Positions 34,882 to 43,006 of a DNA stretch of 64,000 bases are shown piece by piece. Positions within the stretch are counted from its first letter, which is position 1; the number at the start of each line of letters is the position of its first letter. The stretch is taken from the NCBI GenBank assembly GCA_963836605.1, contig CAWIKB010000014.1:372001-436000 (forward strand), written 5' to 3'. This stretch comes from Bog-473 sp963836605. Its GTDB lineage: Bacteria > Actinomycetota > Acidimicrobiia > Acidimicrobiales > RAAP-2. The position numbers and the translations under genes are program-made. A model generated the notes under the pieces. That model was not told the DNA's origin. It saw only the letters and a list, made by a program, of their open reading frames with translations, and searched no databases.

Positions 34882-35127
34882 TCAGCCTACGGTGACGGCG
34901 GTCGAGAGGCGGCGGCGGCGCAGGATGCGGCGGCGCTCACGCTCCGAACACCCACCCCACACACCGTGGTCAATGTGGTGCTCGAGCGCGTACTCGAGGC
35001 ACGCCGCGGCGACTGGGCACTCAGCGCAGATGCGCTGGGCCACTTGGACTCCCATCCCGTCACTGGGGAAGAAGATGTCCGGTGCAACTTCCTTGCACTT
35101 CCCCCGGGCCATCCATTCGGTATTCAT
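34882..35127 (-). CDS. WhiB family iron-sulfur regulator
   Basis: 81 residues. The cluster ligands are in GKCKEVAPDIFFPSDG and RICAECPVAAACLEYALE; the turn is GVWGGCSERERRRILRR with a short basic tail, the compact WhiB1/WhiB2 form. The ATG follows GGGAGATGTGAG, an adequate ribosome site. An exact inverted repeat lies in the upstream region. It is transcribed toward the formiminotransferase-like gene on the same strand, 39 bp apart. Confidence 0.9.
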   Translation of the reverse strand: MNTEWMARGKCKEVAPDIFFPSDGMGVQVAQRICAECPVAAACLEYALEHHIDHGVWGGCSERERRRILRRRRLSTAVTVG

Positions 35128-35140
35128 CTCACATCTCCCT

Positions 35141-35164
35141 TTTCACGCATCATTCTACGTGAAA
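35141..35164. promoter_or_regulatory. Inverted repeat upstream of the second whiB gene
   Basis: TTTCACG (35141-35147) and CGTGAAA (35158-35164) form a perfect 7-bp dyad around CATCATTCTA. On the minus strand the centre contains TAGAAT, a good -10 hexamer, so a bound repressor would cover the promoter. Confidence 0.5.
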
Positions 35165-35297
35165 GGTCGAGGTCAAACCATAATTCTGAGCATAGGAAGT
35201 TCGTAAGAAAATGAGGGCCCAGGCACGGCGCCGGGGCACCACCGACGCTCCGGTACGCTGACGGCCGTTCGCCGCCGACGCTGACCCAGGAGGTGCC

Positions 35298-35591
35298 ATG
35301 TCCCCAGACGTTGAGGAAGCAGTGACCGAGACGGAGGAGCCAATTGAGCCGATCGGCCACGTCCGGGTGGTGTACCTGGGCCCGGTGGCCCCCCACTGGG
35401 ACGTCCAATCCGACTTCGGCCCGGCCGACGTCATCGATTCGTTCCGGGAGCGCGTCCTGGCCCGGCTGGTGCTCCTCCCCCCGCACGATCCCCAATTCCG
35501 CCGCAACCGCGAGCGCGTGGTGCGCGACGCCGAACGCGAGAACCTCTCCCTCGAGTGGGATCTCGGTTTCCCCGAGGACACGGTCGAGTAG
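35298..35591 (+). CDS. Conserved hypothetical protein
   Basis: 97 residues, acidic, with no recognised domain; HVRVVYLGPVAPHWDVQSDF and the ending RENLSLEWDLGFPEDTVE are the most ordered parts. A near-perfect AGGAGGT at 35289-35295 precedes the ATG, the strongest ribosome binding site in this half of the window, so it is probably well translated. It is divergent from whiB. Confidence 0.65.
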   Translation: MSPDVEEAVTETEEPIEPIGHVRVVYLGPVAPHWDVQSDFGPADVIDSFRERVLARLVLLPPHDPQFRRNRERVVRDAERENLSLEWDLGFPEDTVE

Positions 35592-35650
35592 GCGTTCGGG
35601 AAGGCGTTCGTCAGAAAGGTAAAACCGGGGAGGGGTTCAACCGGGGAGGG

Positions 35651-36856
35651 TCAGTCGAGCAGGCCGATGCGGGCCAGCCAGAGCCCGGGGGCGTCGACCT
35701 CGGCCGGCGTCGGGAGATCCATCTCGTCGGCCCACAAGCGCGCCAGGGATTCTTCACCGGCCCGCTCCACCACCCCGCTGATGAAGGCGGCGCCGCGGTC
35801 GACCTCGGCCTGACCCACATCGAGGCCGAAGAGGCCCGTGAAGGCCTGCTCCCCCTTGGCGTCCTCGGCCCGGTAGCGGTACCAGGCCTCGCCGATGGCT
35901 GCCGGAGCCGAGGTAAGGGTGGACGAGATCTGCGTGGTGATGTGATCGACGTAGGCGCCCATGGCGGTGGTCAGCGCGGTCAGCGTGTTGGAGATGTGGC
36001 GCTGCTCGGGGCTGATGAGGTCGGCCAGAAGGGCCTCGGGATCGCCCAACACGTTCTCGAGAGTCGTCGGATCGCCGAGGCCGTCGCCCATCCGCTCCAT
36101 CATCGAGCGCTGTGAGGCGGCGGCGTGGGCCGACGCGTCGCCCAACAGCCTGAGCAGGGTCGACCGCACACCCGGACGGGTCACGACCGCGTGCATGGTC
36201 AGTTCGCGCACGCAGACCCAGAGCTGGACCTCTTGGATGGGCAGGCTCCAGTCCTCGGCGAACTGGGCCACATTGCTGGGGACCAGCACCAATGCGTTGG
36301 ACTCGGGCCAGGGGAGCGGAAGGGCGTACTGACCGAAGGCGGTGCGGGCCAGGTGGCCGGCCGCCGATCCGAATTGCATCCCGAGCAACACCGGGCCGAG
36401 CGTCACGGCAAACTGGCTCAGGAGGCCCTGGAGGCCATCGGAGGGATCATCGAGCGGATCGAGGTCCATCGAGGCGCTCGGTACGCCGGCGGCACTCTGT
36501 TGCTGCGCCTCGACCATGAGCTGGAGCGTGGGGCGGTAGGCCTCGAGGACCCGGAAGGACCACTGTCCGCGCCCGACGGTGTCGAACGAGACCTGCGAGC
36601 CCCCGCCCGAAAGGGAGATGCCCGTGGCATTGGCCACGTGGAGCTCGGCCACCCGTCCCAGTTCCTCGAAGGTCATACGGACCAGCGGGTCGACGTTCTC
36701 GTCCGACCCCCCGTCGGTGGCCACCCCGTGGGCCATGGTGCGAGCCGCCTCGAACCAGGTGTCGCCGCCACCGGGGGCCGAGCCGATGACCTTGAGCAGG
36801 TCACCCAGGAGGCCACCCATGGGGTTGTTGGGGTCGTTGGAACCGAACATGCTCAC
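35651..36856 (-). CDS. DUF2342 / zinc-metalloprotease-like protein lacking HExxH
   Basis: 401 residues matching the actinobacterial DUF2342 family: YALPLPWPESNALVLVPSNV, EVQLWVCVREL, and the C-terminal FTGLFGLDVGQAEVDRGAAF. Members usually carry an HExxH zinc motif at the position that here reads VCVRELTMHAVV: the first His is Arg and the second is Met, with a His one residue on. The protein may be a non-catalytic relative. Its neighbours (PDZ/Lon protease, UPF0182) are also close to DUF2342 genes in mycobacteria. It lies 9 bp after the pseudoprotease gene in an operon. Confidence 0.78.
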   Translation of the reverse strand: MSMFGSNDPNNPMGGLLGDLLKVIGSAPGGGDTWFEAARTMAHGVATDGGSDENVDPLVRMTFEELGRVAELHVANATGISLSGGGSQVSFDTVGRGQWSFRVLEAYRPTLQLMVEAQQQSAAGVPSASMDLDPLDDPSDGLQGLLSQFAVTLGPVLLGMQFGSAAGHLARTAFGQYALPLPWPESNALVLVPSNVAQFAEDWSLPIQEVQLWVCVRELTMHAVVTRPGVRSTLLRLLGDASAHAAASQRSMMERMGDGLGDPTTLENVLGDPEALLADLISPEQRHISNTLTALTTAMGAYVDHITTQISSTLTSAPAAIGEAWYRYRAEDAKGEQAFTGLFGLDVGQAEVDRGAAFISGVVERAGEESLARLWADEMDLPTPAEVDAPGLWLARIGLLD

Positions 36857-36865
36857 CCCTGCATG

Positions 36866-38077
36866 CTAAGGGGACGCGCTCAGCGTCACATCCACGACAC
36901 CGCTCCTGGTGCCGTGGTCCACCCCGAGCGACACGCGGGTCGAGGGCGGCAGGACATAGAGGCGGCCCCGCAGGTCGGCCATGGTGCGGATCGGGACGGA
37001 GTCGACCGCGGCAATGACGTCCCCCGAAGCCAGGTGCCCGGCCGCCGGGCTGCCGGGAGCCACGGTGGCCACCGCGGCGCCGCCCTGTCCCCCGTCGCTG
37101 CCCTTGATGCCCAGCCAACCCTGGGTCACCCGGCCACTCGAGCGCAGGTCGTCGGCCACGCCCAGGACCAGCTCGGTGGGGAGAAAGGTCGGCCCCGTCG
37201 AGGCACCGGCCGAACCTCCGTCGTAGTAGATGCCGAGCACGGCGCCGGACGAGTCGAGCAGGAGATCACCGGCCGCCACGGGGACCCCGACGGCGGTGGA
37301 GGTGATGCCGGGCATGCCGGCGGCCGGGCCGCTGGCAATGGCCCCGCCGATGCCGGTGACCGAACCGGGGGTGCTGCGGAGCGTGGCCGCGGTGCCGGTG
37401 ACCCCGGCCACGCTCAAGGTCAGATCAGCGCTGCCATTGGCCAGCGTCACGTCATCGTTGAACGGAGCGACCGGGAGATCGTCGGGCACCTGGACCAGAG
37501 CGATGTCGGATTTCTGGTCGACCCCCTTCAACCGGGCGGGGAGGAGCTGCCCGCCCGGCCCGACCATGGCCAGGCTGCGCAGGCCCGAGAGGTCCGCGGC
37601 CAGGGTGACCACCAGGCCGCCTTCAGCCTCCGCCACCCCGACCAGGTCGACCGTCCCCCGGGTGGTCTCCGCCCGTAGTTGCACCATGGCGTGACCCGCC
37701 GCGGTGGCCACCACGGGGAGGGCGGTGGCCGATCCGGCCATGGTGGTCAGGGGGGCGTCGGCAACGGTGTCCTTGAGTGAGGTGGGGGCCGGGGGCGACG
37801 AGTCGGGCAAGAGGAGGATGCCCGTCCACACCACCGCCGCCACGACCGCGGCTGCGGCGACCAGGACCATGATCTTGGTGCGGCGGGCGTCACGGGCTGG
37901 GGTGGCCGTCCCGGCGAGCGGCCCACCGACCGGCCCGGAGGGAGGCCCGGAGACCGGCCCGCCGGCCACCTCACTCGGGTGCCGCCACAGGCGATCATCG
38001 GGGTCAATCCACCCACCCGGGGCCGCATCGTCCTCGTTCGGCCCTCCGTTCGGTGGCTCCTCGGGGGTGGGGGTCAC
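36866..38077 (-). CDS. Membrane-anchored HtrA-like PDZ protein with degenerate protease domain
   Basis: 403 residues. A Pro/Gly-rich cytoplasmic N-terminus is followed by one transmembrane helix (KIMVLVAAAAVVAAVVW, near 68-85), a trypsin-like domain and a C-terminal PDZ domain (QGWLGIKGSDGGQGGAAVAT ... GDVIAAVDSVPI). The Asp region is present (SDIALVQV), but the His motif reads GGLVVTLAADL and the Ser motif VAAGDLLLDSSGAVLG, without GNSGGP. It should therefore be inactive, perhaps a sensor or adaptor outside the membrane. Cotranscribed with DUF2342, divergent from mreB. Confidence 0.75.
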   Translation of the reverse strand: MTPTPEEPPNGGPNEDDAAPGGWIDPDDRLWRHPSEVAGGPVSGPPSGPVGGPLAGTATPARDARRTKIMVLVAAAAVVAAVVWTGILLLPDSSPPAPTSLKDTVADAPLTTMAGSATALPVVATAAGHAMVQLRAETTRGTVDLVGVAEAEGGLVVTLAADLSGLRSLAMVGPGGQLLPARLKGVDQKSDIALVQVPDDLPVAPFNDDVTLANGSADLTLSVAGVTGTAATLRSTPGSVTGIGGAIASGPAAGMPGITSTAVGVPVAAGDLLLDSSGAVLGIYYDGGSAGASTGPTFLPTELVLGVADDLRSSGRVTQGWLGIKGSDGGQGGAAVATVAPGSPAAGHLASGDVIAAVDSVPIRTMADLRGRLYVLPPSTRVSLGVDHGTRSGVVDVTLSASP

Positions 38078-38132
38078 ATGGTGAGGCTACCGACGGACCA
38101 GGGCAAAATGCGGTCGCTCAGCCCCTGAGCCG

Positions 38133-38138
38133 TACCAT
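38133..38138 (+). promoter_or_regulatory. -10 box for leaderless mreB
   Basis: TACCAT ends 8 nt before the mreB ATG at 38147. Two nearer ATGs at 38137 and 38140 are out of frame. Confidence 0.4.
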
Positions 38139-38146
38139 GATGCGCA

Positions 38147-39148
38147 ATGTCGCGCGACCTGGCCATCGACCTCGGGACCGCCAACACCCTGGTGTACGCC
38201 AAGGGCAAGGGCCTCGTACTCAACGAACCGACGGTGGTCGCCCTCGATTCGCGGACACGCGAGGTGCTGGCCATCGGCACCGACGCGTGGCAGATGATCG
38301 GCCGCACGCCGGGCTACATCGTGGCCGAACGCCCCCTCCGGGGTGGCGCCATCACCGACTTCGAAGTGACCGAGCGGATGCTCAGCGTGCTGCTGCACCG
38401 CGTGGGTGTGAGCCGGCTGAACCGGCCCAAGGTGCTGATCTGCGTCCCGTCTGCCATCACGGCGGTCGAGCGCCGGGCGGTCAAGGAGGCGACGCGACGC
38501 GCCGGAGCCTCAGCCAGCTTCCTCATCGAACAGCCCATGGCGGCCGCCATCGGCGCCGGCCTGGCCATCCACGAACCGGTGGGCTCCATGGTGGTCGATG
38601 TCGGCGGGGGCACCTCGGAGACGGCGGTCATCTCGTTGGGCGGCGTGGTGGCCGTCCGGGCCATCCGCTGCGGGGGCTTCGACTTCGACGCGTCCATTCA
38701 GGCCTACGTGCGCCATGAGCACGGGGTGGCCATCGGTGAGCGCACGGCCGAGGCGGTCAAACACGCCATCGGCTCCGCGCACGAGTACCCGGGCGAGCAA
38801 CAGGCCGAGATCAAGGGACGAGAAGTGGCCACCGGTCGGCCCAAGGCGGTGGTCCTCTCCCCCGAGTCGGTGCGGGCGGCCTTGGCGGAGAACGTGAACC
38901 AGGTGATCACGGCCGCGGTCAACTGTCTCGGTGAAGCTCCGCCCGAGCTGGCCCAGGACGTCATCTTCCAAGGCATCCACCTCACCGGCGGGGGCGCGCT
39001 GCTCCGGGGGATGACCCAGCGCCTGGCCGACGCCACCTCGGTGCCGGTGCACCTGGTGGACGCGCCGCTCGAATGCGTGGTCCAGGGTGCGGGGCAGTGC
39101 CTCGAGTCCTTCGATCGGCTCAAGCGCCTGTTCGCCGACGACGACTGA
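38147..39148 (+). CDS. mreB: Rod shape-determining protein MreB
   Basis: 333 residues of the bacterial actin family. It starts RDLAIDLGTANTLVYAKGKG (phosphate 1), then VVDVGGGTSETAVISLGG (phosphate 2) and IHLTGGGALLRGMTQRL (adenosine motif). It polymerises under the membrane to guide lateral wall growth. No mreC, mreD, pbp or rodA follows, unlike the usual operon; the gene stands alone between envelope proteases. Its presence suggests a rod-shaped cell. Confidence 0.94.
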   Translation: MSRDLAIDLGTANTLVYAKGKGLVLNEPTVVALDSRTREVLAIGTDAWQMIGRTPGYIVAERPLRGGAITDFEVTERMLSVLLHRVGVSRLNRPKVLICVPSAITAVERRAVKEATRRAGASASFLIEQPMAAAIGAGLAIHEPVGSMVVDVGGGTSETAVISLGGVVAVRAIRCGGFDFDASIQAYVRHEHGVAIGERTAEAVKHAIGSAHEYPGEQQAEIKGREVATGRPKAVVLSPESVRAALAENVNQVITAAVNCLGEAPPELAQDVIFQGIHLTGGGALLRGMTQRLADATSVPVHLVDAPLECVVQGAGQCLESFDRLKRLFADDD

Positions 39149-39160
39149 CCGGCGAGCCGC

Positions 39161-39823
39161 TCAGTCCCCGACGTCTTCGGCGCCCTCGAGGAGCTCATCG
39201 GCGGCCTGACGGACCTGCCAGTCACGGTCGGTGGCAGCACGGCGCAGGGCGTCCTCGACACGCGGGTCATCGAAGCCGGCCAGCGCCACGGTGGCCCGCC
39301 GCCGGATGGTGGCCTTGTCGTCGAGCGCGGAGAGCACGGCCGGCAGGCCCGCCGGTGCGCCGATCGCACCCAGCGCGGCGACGGCCGCTTCGCGACACCG
39401 AACGTCCTCATGACCGGTGGCGACCGAGGCGAGCGGGCCGACGGCCGCGATCACCCGTCGCTCGGCCAGGAACCACGCGGCCCCCACGGCGACCAGGGGA
39501 TCGGGGTCGCCCAGCGCGTCGCGCACGACCTGCCAGAGCGTGGACCGGGAGCCCGGGCCCCGCACCGAGAGCGCGCACTCCACGGCTCGGCGCCGCACCG
39601 GGACCGACCCGCTCCGCAGGGCGTGGCCGACGTCGGCCACGGTGAGCGCCCCGGCACGGGCGAGGGCGCTGACGGCTGCGGCCTGCACCTGCGAACTGCT
39701 GTCGGACAATCCCCGACGGGCCCGCTCGACCTGACCGGTGTGACCGGCCACGATGACCTGTCGCCGCCGCCGGGCGGTGCCGCGGCGCCGGCGGTCGGGT
39801 TCCGTGGGAGGATCCTCGGTCAT
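39161..39823 (-). CDS. HEAT-repeat protein
   Basis: 220 residues from ATG 39823 (MTEDPPTEPDRRRRGTARRR). After a basic N-terminus come about five HEAT/PBS-lyase-like repeats such as SSSQVQAAAVSALARAGA, DPDPLVAVGAAWFLAERR and HEDVRCREAAVAALGAIGA. HEAT scaffolds mediate protein contacts; no catalytic role is seen. It is divergent from the PDZ/Lon gene with only 10 bp between the two start codons. Confidence 0.8.
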   Translation of the reverse strand: MTEDPPTEPDRRRRGTARRRRQVIVAGHTGQVERARRGLSDSSSQVQAAAVSALARAGALTVADVGHALRSGSVPVRRRAVECALSVRGPGSRSTLWQVVRDALGDPDPLVAVGAAWFLAERRVIAAVGPLASVATGHEDVRCREAAVAALGAIGAPAGLPAVLSALDDKATIRRRATVALAGFDDPRVEDALRRAATDRDWQVRQAADELLEGAEDVGD

Positions 39824-39833
39824 CGAATCGAGT

Positions 39834-41021
39834 ATGGCCGACGTTGACACCACCACCGCTGGGGACGCTGCAACCATCCCCCCCCACGCAGGCCCGGGCG
39901 CGCCGACGCGGCGGCGGAAGCGGTGGCCGGTGGTCGTGGGCGTCGTGGTACTCACCGTCGCCCTGGTGTGGTGGGGCCTCGGGTTCTGGACGGTCAACTT
40001 CTACGCCATCACCCCGGGCGATGCCACGCCGGTCGCCCCGTTCATCAGCGTCCCGGCCGACCTGAACCACCCGCTGAGCGGCACCATTCTGCTCACCGAC
40101 GTCTTCGTCGAGCAGTTGAACGCGCGGACCTACCTGCAGGAGCGCTTCCTGTCCTCGGACAATGAGATCCTGTCATCGAGCGATCTGTTGGGACCTTCGA
40201 CGCCACCGGATCAGTTCGTGGCCCAGGGCTACCTCCAGATGACCCAGGCCCAGTCCTACGCCACGGCAGCGGCGCTGACGCACCTCGGTTACAAGGTCAG
40301 CTCGCACCCGAGCGGCTCGCTGATCTACGGCATCGCCCCCGGCTCCCCGGCCGCGTCGACCCTCAAGGTGGCCCAGGTGATCACCGCGGTCGACGGGAAG
40401 TCGACCCCGACGGCCTGCGCCATGGCCACCGCACTGCAGGGACTCCGACCCGGTACCGCGGTCACGCTCAGCGTCGAGAAGGCGACCATCAATGGCTCCG
40501 GCACCTTCGAGGCGGGCCCCGTCGTGCCCAAGGTCGTGAGGCTGGGCACGCCACCGGCCGGCCTGAGCGAGACCGGATGCAGCGCCACACCCGTCACCCC
40601 CACCGCCTATCTGGGCGTCGAGACCCAGGACCAGGTGGCCTGGAGATTCCCGGTGAAGGTCGAAGTGCACACGGCCGATATCGGCGGGCCGTCCGCCGGG
40701 CTCTCCATGACGCTGGGCATCATCGACAAGCTCTCGGGGGGTCGCCTGACGGGACGGCACATCGTGGCGGCCACCGGGACCATCGACCCCACCGGCGCGG
40801 TGGGCGACGTGGGGGGAGTGGCCGAGAAGACCGTTGCCGTCGAACAGGCGGGCGCCACCGTCTTCTTCGTGCCGCCCCAGGAATTGCAGGCGGCGCGCTC
40901 CAAGGCCACCCCACAGCTGCACGTCTACGCCGTCTCCTCCCTCGATCAGGCGCTGCGGATCCTCAAGCGCCTGGGGGGCACAATGTCGACAAGTCATGTT
41001 TCGGCCCAGGCCGCGCCGTAG
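39834..41021 (+). CDS. PDZ-domain Lon-like serine protease (YlbL type)
   Basis: 395 residues from ATG 39834. One N-terminal membrane anchor (WPVVVGVVVLTVALVWWG) leads to a PDZ domain (GSLIYGIAPGSPAASTLKV) and a C-terminal S16 Lon-type proteolytic domain with the Ser-Lys dyad: Ser near 286 in DIGGPSAGLSM and Lys near 332 in GGVAEKTVAVEQAG. Active site faces the outside, as in B. subtilis YlbL. The earlier in-frame ATG at 39753 would overlap the divergent HEAT gene and is unlikely. It is followed by the DivIVA-like gene. Confidence 0.9.
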   Translation: MADVDTTTAGDAATIPPHAGPGAPTRRRKRWPVVVGVVVLTVALVWWGLGFWTVNFYAITPGDATPVAPFISVPADLNHPLSGTILLTDVFVEQLNARTYLQERFLSSDNEILSSSDLLGPSTPPDQFVAQGYLQMTQAQSYATAAALTHLGYKVSSHPSGSLIYGIAPGSPAASTLKVAQVITAVDGKSTPTACAMATALQGLRPGTAVTLSVEKATINGSGTFEAGPVVPKVVRLGTPPAGLSETGCSATPVTPTAYLGVETQDQVAWRFPVKVEVHTADIGGPSAGLSMTLGIIDKLSGGRLTGRHIVAATGTIDPTGAVGDVGGVAEKTVAVEQAGATVFFVPPQELQAARSKATPQLHVYAVSSLDQALRILKRLGGTMSTSHVSAQAAP

Positions 41022-41024
41022 TCT
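41019..41024 (+). promoter_or_regulatory. -10 box for leaderless DivIVA-like gene
   Basis: TAGTCT overlaps the TAG stop of the PDZ/Lon gene and ends 6 nt before the ATG at 41031; the spacer TGACCC is not a ribosome site. Confidence 0.45.
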
Positions 41025-41030
41025 TGACCC

Positions 41031-42932
41031 ATGTCTGAAGGCCGACCAACCATTTCCTCGTCCCGTGTGGCCACCGGGGACATCGCCAAACATGCATTCA
41101 CCATCGTCCGCCGGGGCTTTGATCCCGACGAGGTTCGCTCCTATCTCCAGTCGGTGGCCCGCAGCCTCGAGGCACTCGAGCAACTCGAGGAAGAACTGCG
41201 GGCGAGCACGGCCGAGGCTGAGGAGCGGGCGGCCCACCCGGTCATAGACGAAGCGACCCTGACGGCGTCGCTGGGGCAGCACAGCGCGCAGATCCTCCGC
41301 CATGCGCACGAGGAGGCGGCCCGGATCGTCGTCCAGGCCCAGGAAGGTGCCTCGACGCTGTTGCGCGAGGCGCAGAGCCAAGCTGACGAGATTCAAACGC
41401 GCAGCGAGGCGGCCTCGGCCGAACGCGTGGCCGAGACCGAGCTCATGGTGGCCACGGCCGAAGAAGAGGCCCGGGTCGAGTCGGCCGGGCTGCGGGCCGA
41501 CGCCACGGCCGAGGCGACACGGTCGCGGGCCCAAGCCTCGGCCGAGGGCGATGCCATCATCGCCCGCGCCAAGGACGAGGGGAGGGCACTGCTCGAGCAC
41601 GTCCAGGTGGCCCGCAAGCGGGCATTGGCCGACCTGGCCAACCGGCGCCGCGCCTTCTCCATTCAGATCGAGCAACTGCGGGCGGCCCGCGACGAGATGG
41701 CCGCGTCCATCCATGGCGTCCGCGATTCGGTGGACGGGATATTGGTGGACCTCCAGCGCAGCGACGAAGACGCCCGTGCCGCCGCCTCCGCCGCCGCCGA
41801 TGAAGCCCGGCTGCGGATTGACGCGGAGCCGGGAGGCGAGGAAGCGGTGGGCGACGCGGGGGACCGGGCTCCGGCCGACGAGTCGCCCACCGGCGAGGAC
41901 CATCTCGAAGGCGCGCCGCCCCGACGTGCCTCTGACCATGGCGAGACCGGCGAACAGGCACCGGGCCGGGGGACGGGGTCGGGAACGGCCGGGGGAGGGG
42001 GAGGGGACACTTCGGGTGGCACGGCGGAACTGACTTCGTCCGGGGACGCTCCCTCGGTCGACGAATTGTTCGCCCGCATCCGGGCCGGCAGCGACGAAGG
42101 AGGGCCGGTACCCGAGGCCGGGACCGACGCCGTGACGGTGACCGTGCCGGAAGCCGACGCCGTGAGCGAAGCCGAGGCCGCGACCGACGCCGTGACCGTC
42201 ACCGACGCCGTGACCGTGATCGTGCCGGAAGCCGACGGCGCGGCGCAGAACGGCGGCGTGCCCGAAGCCGATAGCGCCGACGAGGGCCCCGATCACGCGC
42301 TGGTCGTCCAGCGCGACGAGCTGCTGTCCCCGGTGGCCTCGCAGCTCGCACGACACATCAAGCGGACGCTGGGCGACGATCAGAATCGATTGCTCGACGT
42401 CCTGCGCAGCGCTCCGTCGACACACGTCGACGCTTTGTTGGGGCCCGAGGACGTCCACCTGGCCACGTTCACCACCGCCGCGCTCGGGCACCTGGAAGAC
42501 GCCTTCGGTGCCGGAGCGAAATTCGCCGGGGGAAAAGCGGCCCCGGGCCCGGCCAAGGCGGGAGCCGAGCAATCGGCGGCCGCCCTGGCGCGCACCGTGG
42601 TGACGGTGCTGCGGCGGCGGATCGAGGACGGCACCGGCGGCGGCGAAGACATGAGTGCCCGCGTGGGGGCCGCGTACCGGGATTGGCGGGGCGAGCGGAT
42701 CGAACGGTTGGTCGGTGATTGCGCCCTCCAGTCCTTCTCGGCCGGCGTACTCGCGGCGGCACCCAAGAAGGGGGCGGTGCGCTGGGTGTTGACGTCGACT
42801 GATGGATGCTCGGACTGCGACGACAATGCGTTGGCGGGAGCGGTGTCGGTGACCGAGGGGTTCCCGACCGGTCACGCCGCGCCTCCGGCCCATTCGGGCT
42901 GCCGGTGTCTGGTGACACTGTCACCAGCCTGA
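41031..42932 (+). CDS. DivIVA-like coiled-coil protein with MuF-like zinc C-terminus
   Basis: 633 residues. Residues 15-60 (AKHAFTIVRRGFDPDEVRSY) match the DivIVA membrane-binding N-domain; 60-250 are a long Ala/Glu-rich coiled coil; 260-430 are low-complexity with imperfect DAVTVTVPEAD repeats; then a folded region of about 200 residues. It ends with DGCSDCDDNALAGAV, FPTGHAAPPAHSGCRCL, the CxxC...H..CxC pattern closing phage Mu F/SPP1 gp7 head proteins and MuF toxins. The first part suggests polar or septal localisation, the last a zinc-stabilised tail of unknown function. Confidence 0.72.
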   Translation: MSEGRPTISSSRVATGDIAKHAFTIVRRGFDPDEVRSYLQSVARSLEALEQLEEELRASTAEAEERAAHPVIDEATLTASLGQHSAQILRHAHEEAARIVVQAQEGASTLLREAQSQADEIQTRSEAASAERVAETELMVATAEEEARVESAGLRADATAEATRSRAQASAEGDAIIARAKDEGRALLEHVQVARKRALADLANRRRAFSIQIEQLRAARDEMAASIHGVRDSVDGILVDLQRSDEDARAAASAAADEARLRIDAEPGGEEAVGDAGDRAPADESPTGEDHLEGAPPRRASDHGETGEQAPGRGTGSGTAGGGGGDTSGGTAELTSSGDAPSVDELFARIRAGSDEGGPVPEAGTDAVTVTVPEADAVSEAEAATDAVTVTDAVTVIVPEADGAAQNGGVPEADSADEGPDHALVVQRDELLSPVASQLARHIKRTLGDDQNRLLDVLRSAPSTHVDALLGPEDVHLATFTTAALGHLEDAFGAGAKFAGGKAAPGPAKAGAEQSAAALARTVVTVLRRRIEDGTGGGEDMSARVGAAYRDWRGERIERLVGDCALQSFSAGVLAAAPKKGAVRWVLTSTDGCSDCDDNALAGAVSVTEGFPTGHAAPPAHSGCRCLVTLSPA

Positions 42933-42994
42933 ACCGGCTCACGGAGCCCTTCTCCGCTCATCGACGCCGCCCATCGGGGCAGGTTGCGGGACGT

Positions 42995-43000
42995 TAGGCT
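42995..43000 (+). promoter_or_regulatory. -10 box for leaderless UPF0182 gene
   Basis: TAGGCT ends 6 nt before the GTG at 43007; the spacer CCCTTC cannot pair with the ribosome. Confidence 0.45.
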
Positions 43001-43006
43001 CCCTTC

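Noticed and set aside
40173..42893. A 906-codon open frame on the minus strand opposite the PDZ/Lon and DivIVA-like genes
   Set aside because: It is antisense to two well-supported genes, is repetitive (Gly/Arg/His) and has no recognisable motif.
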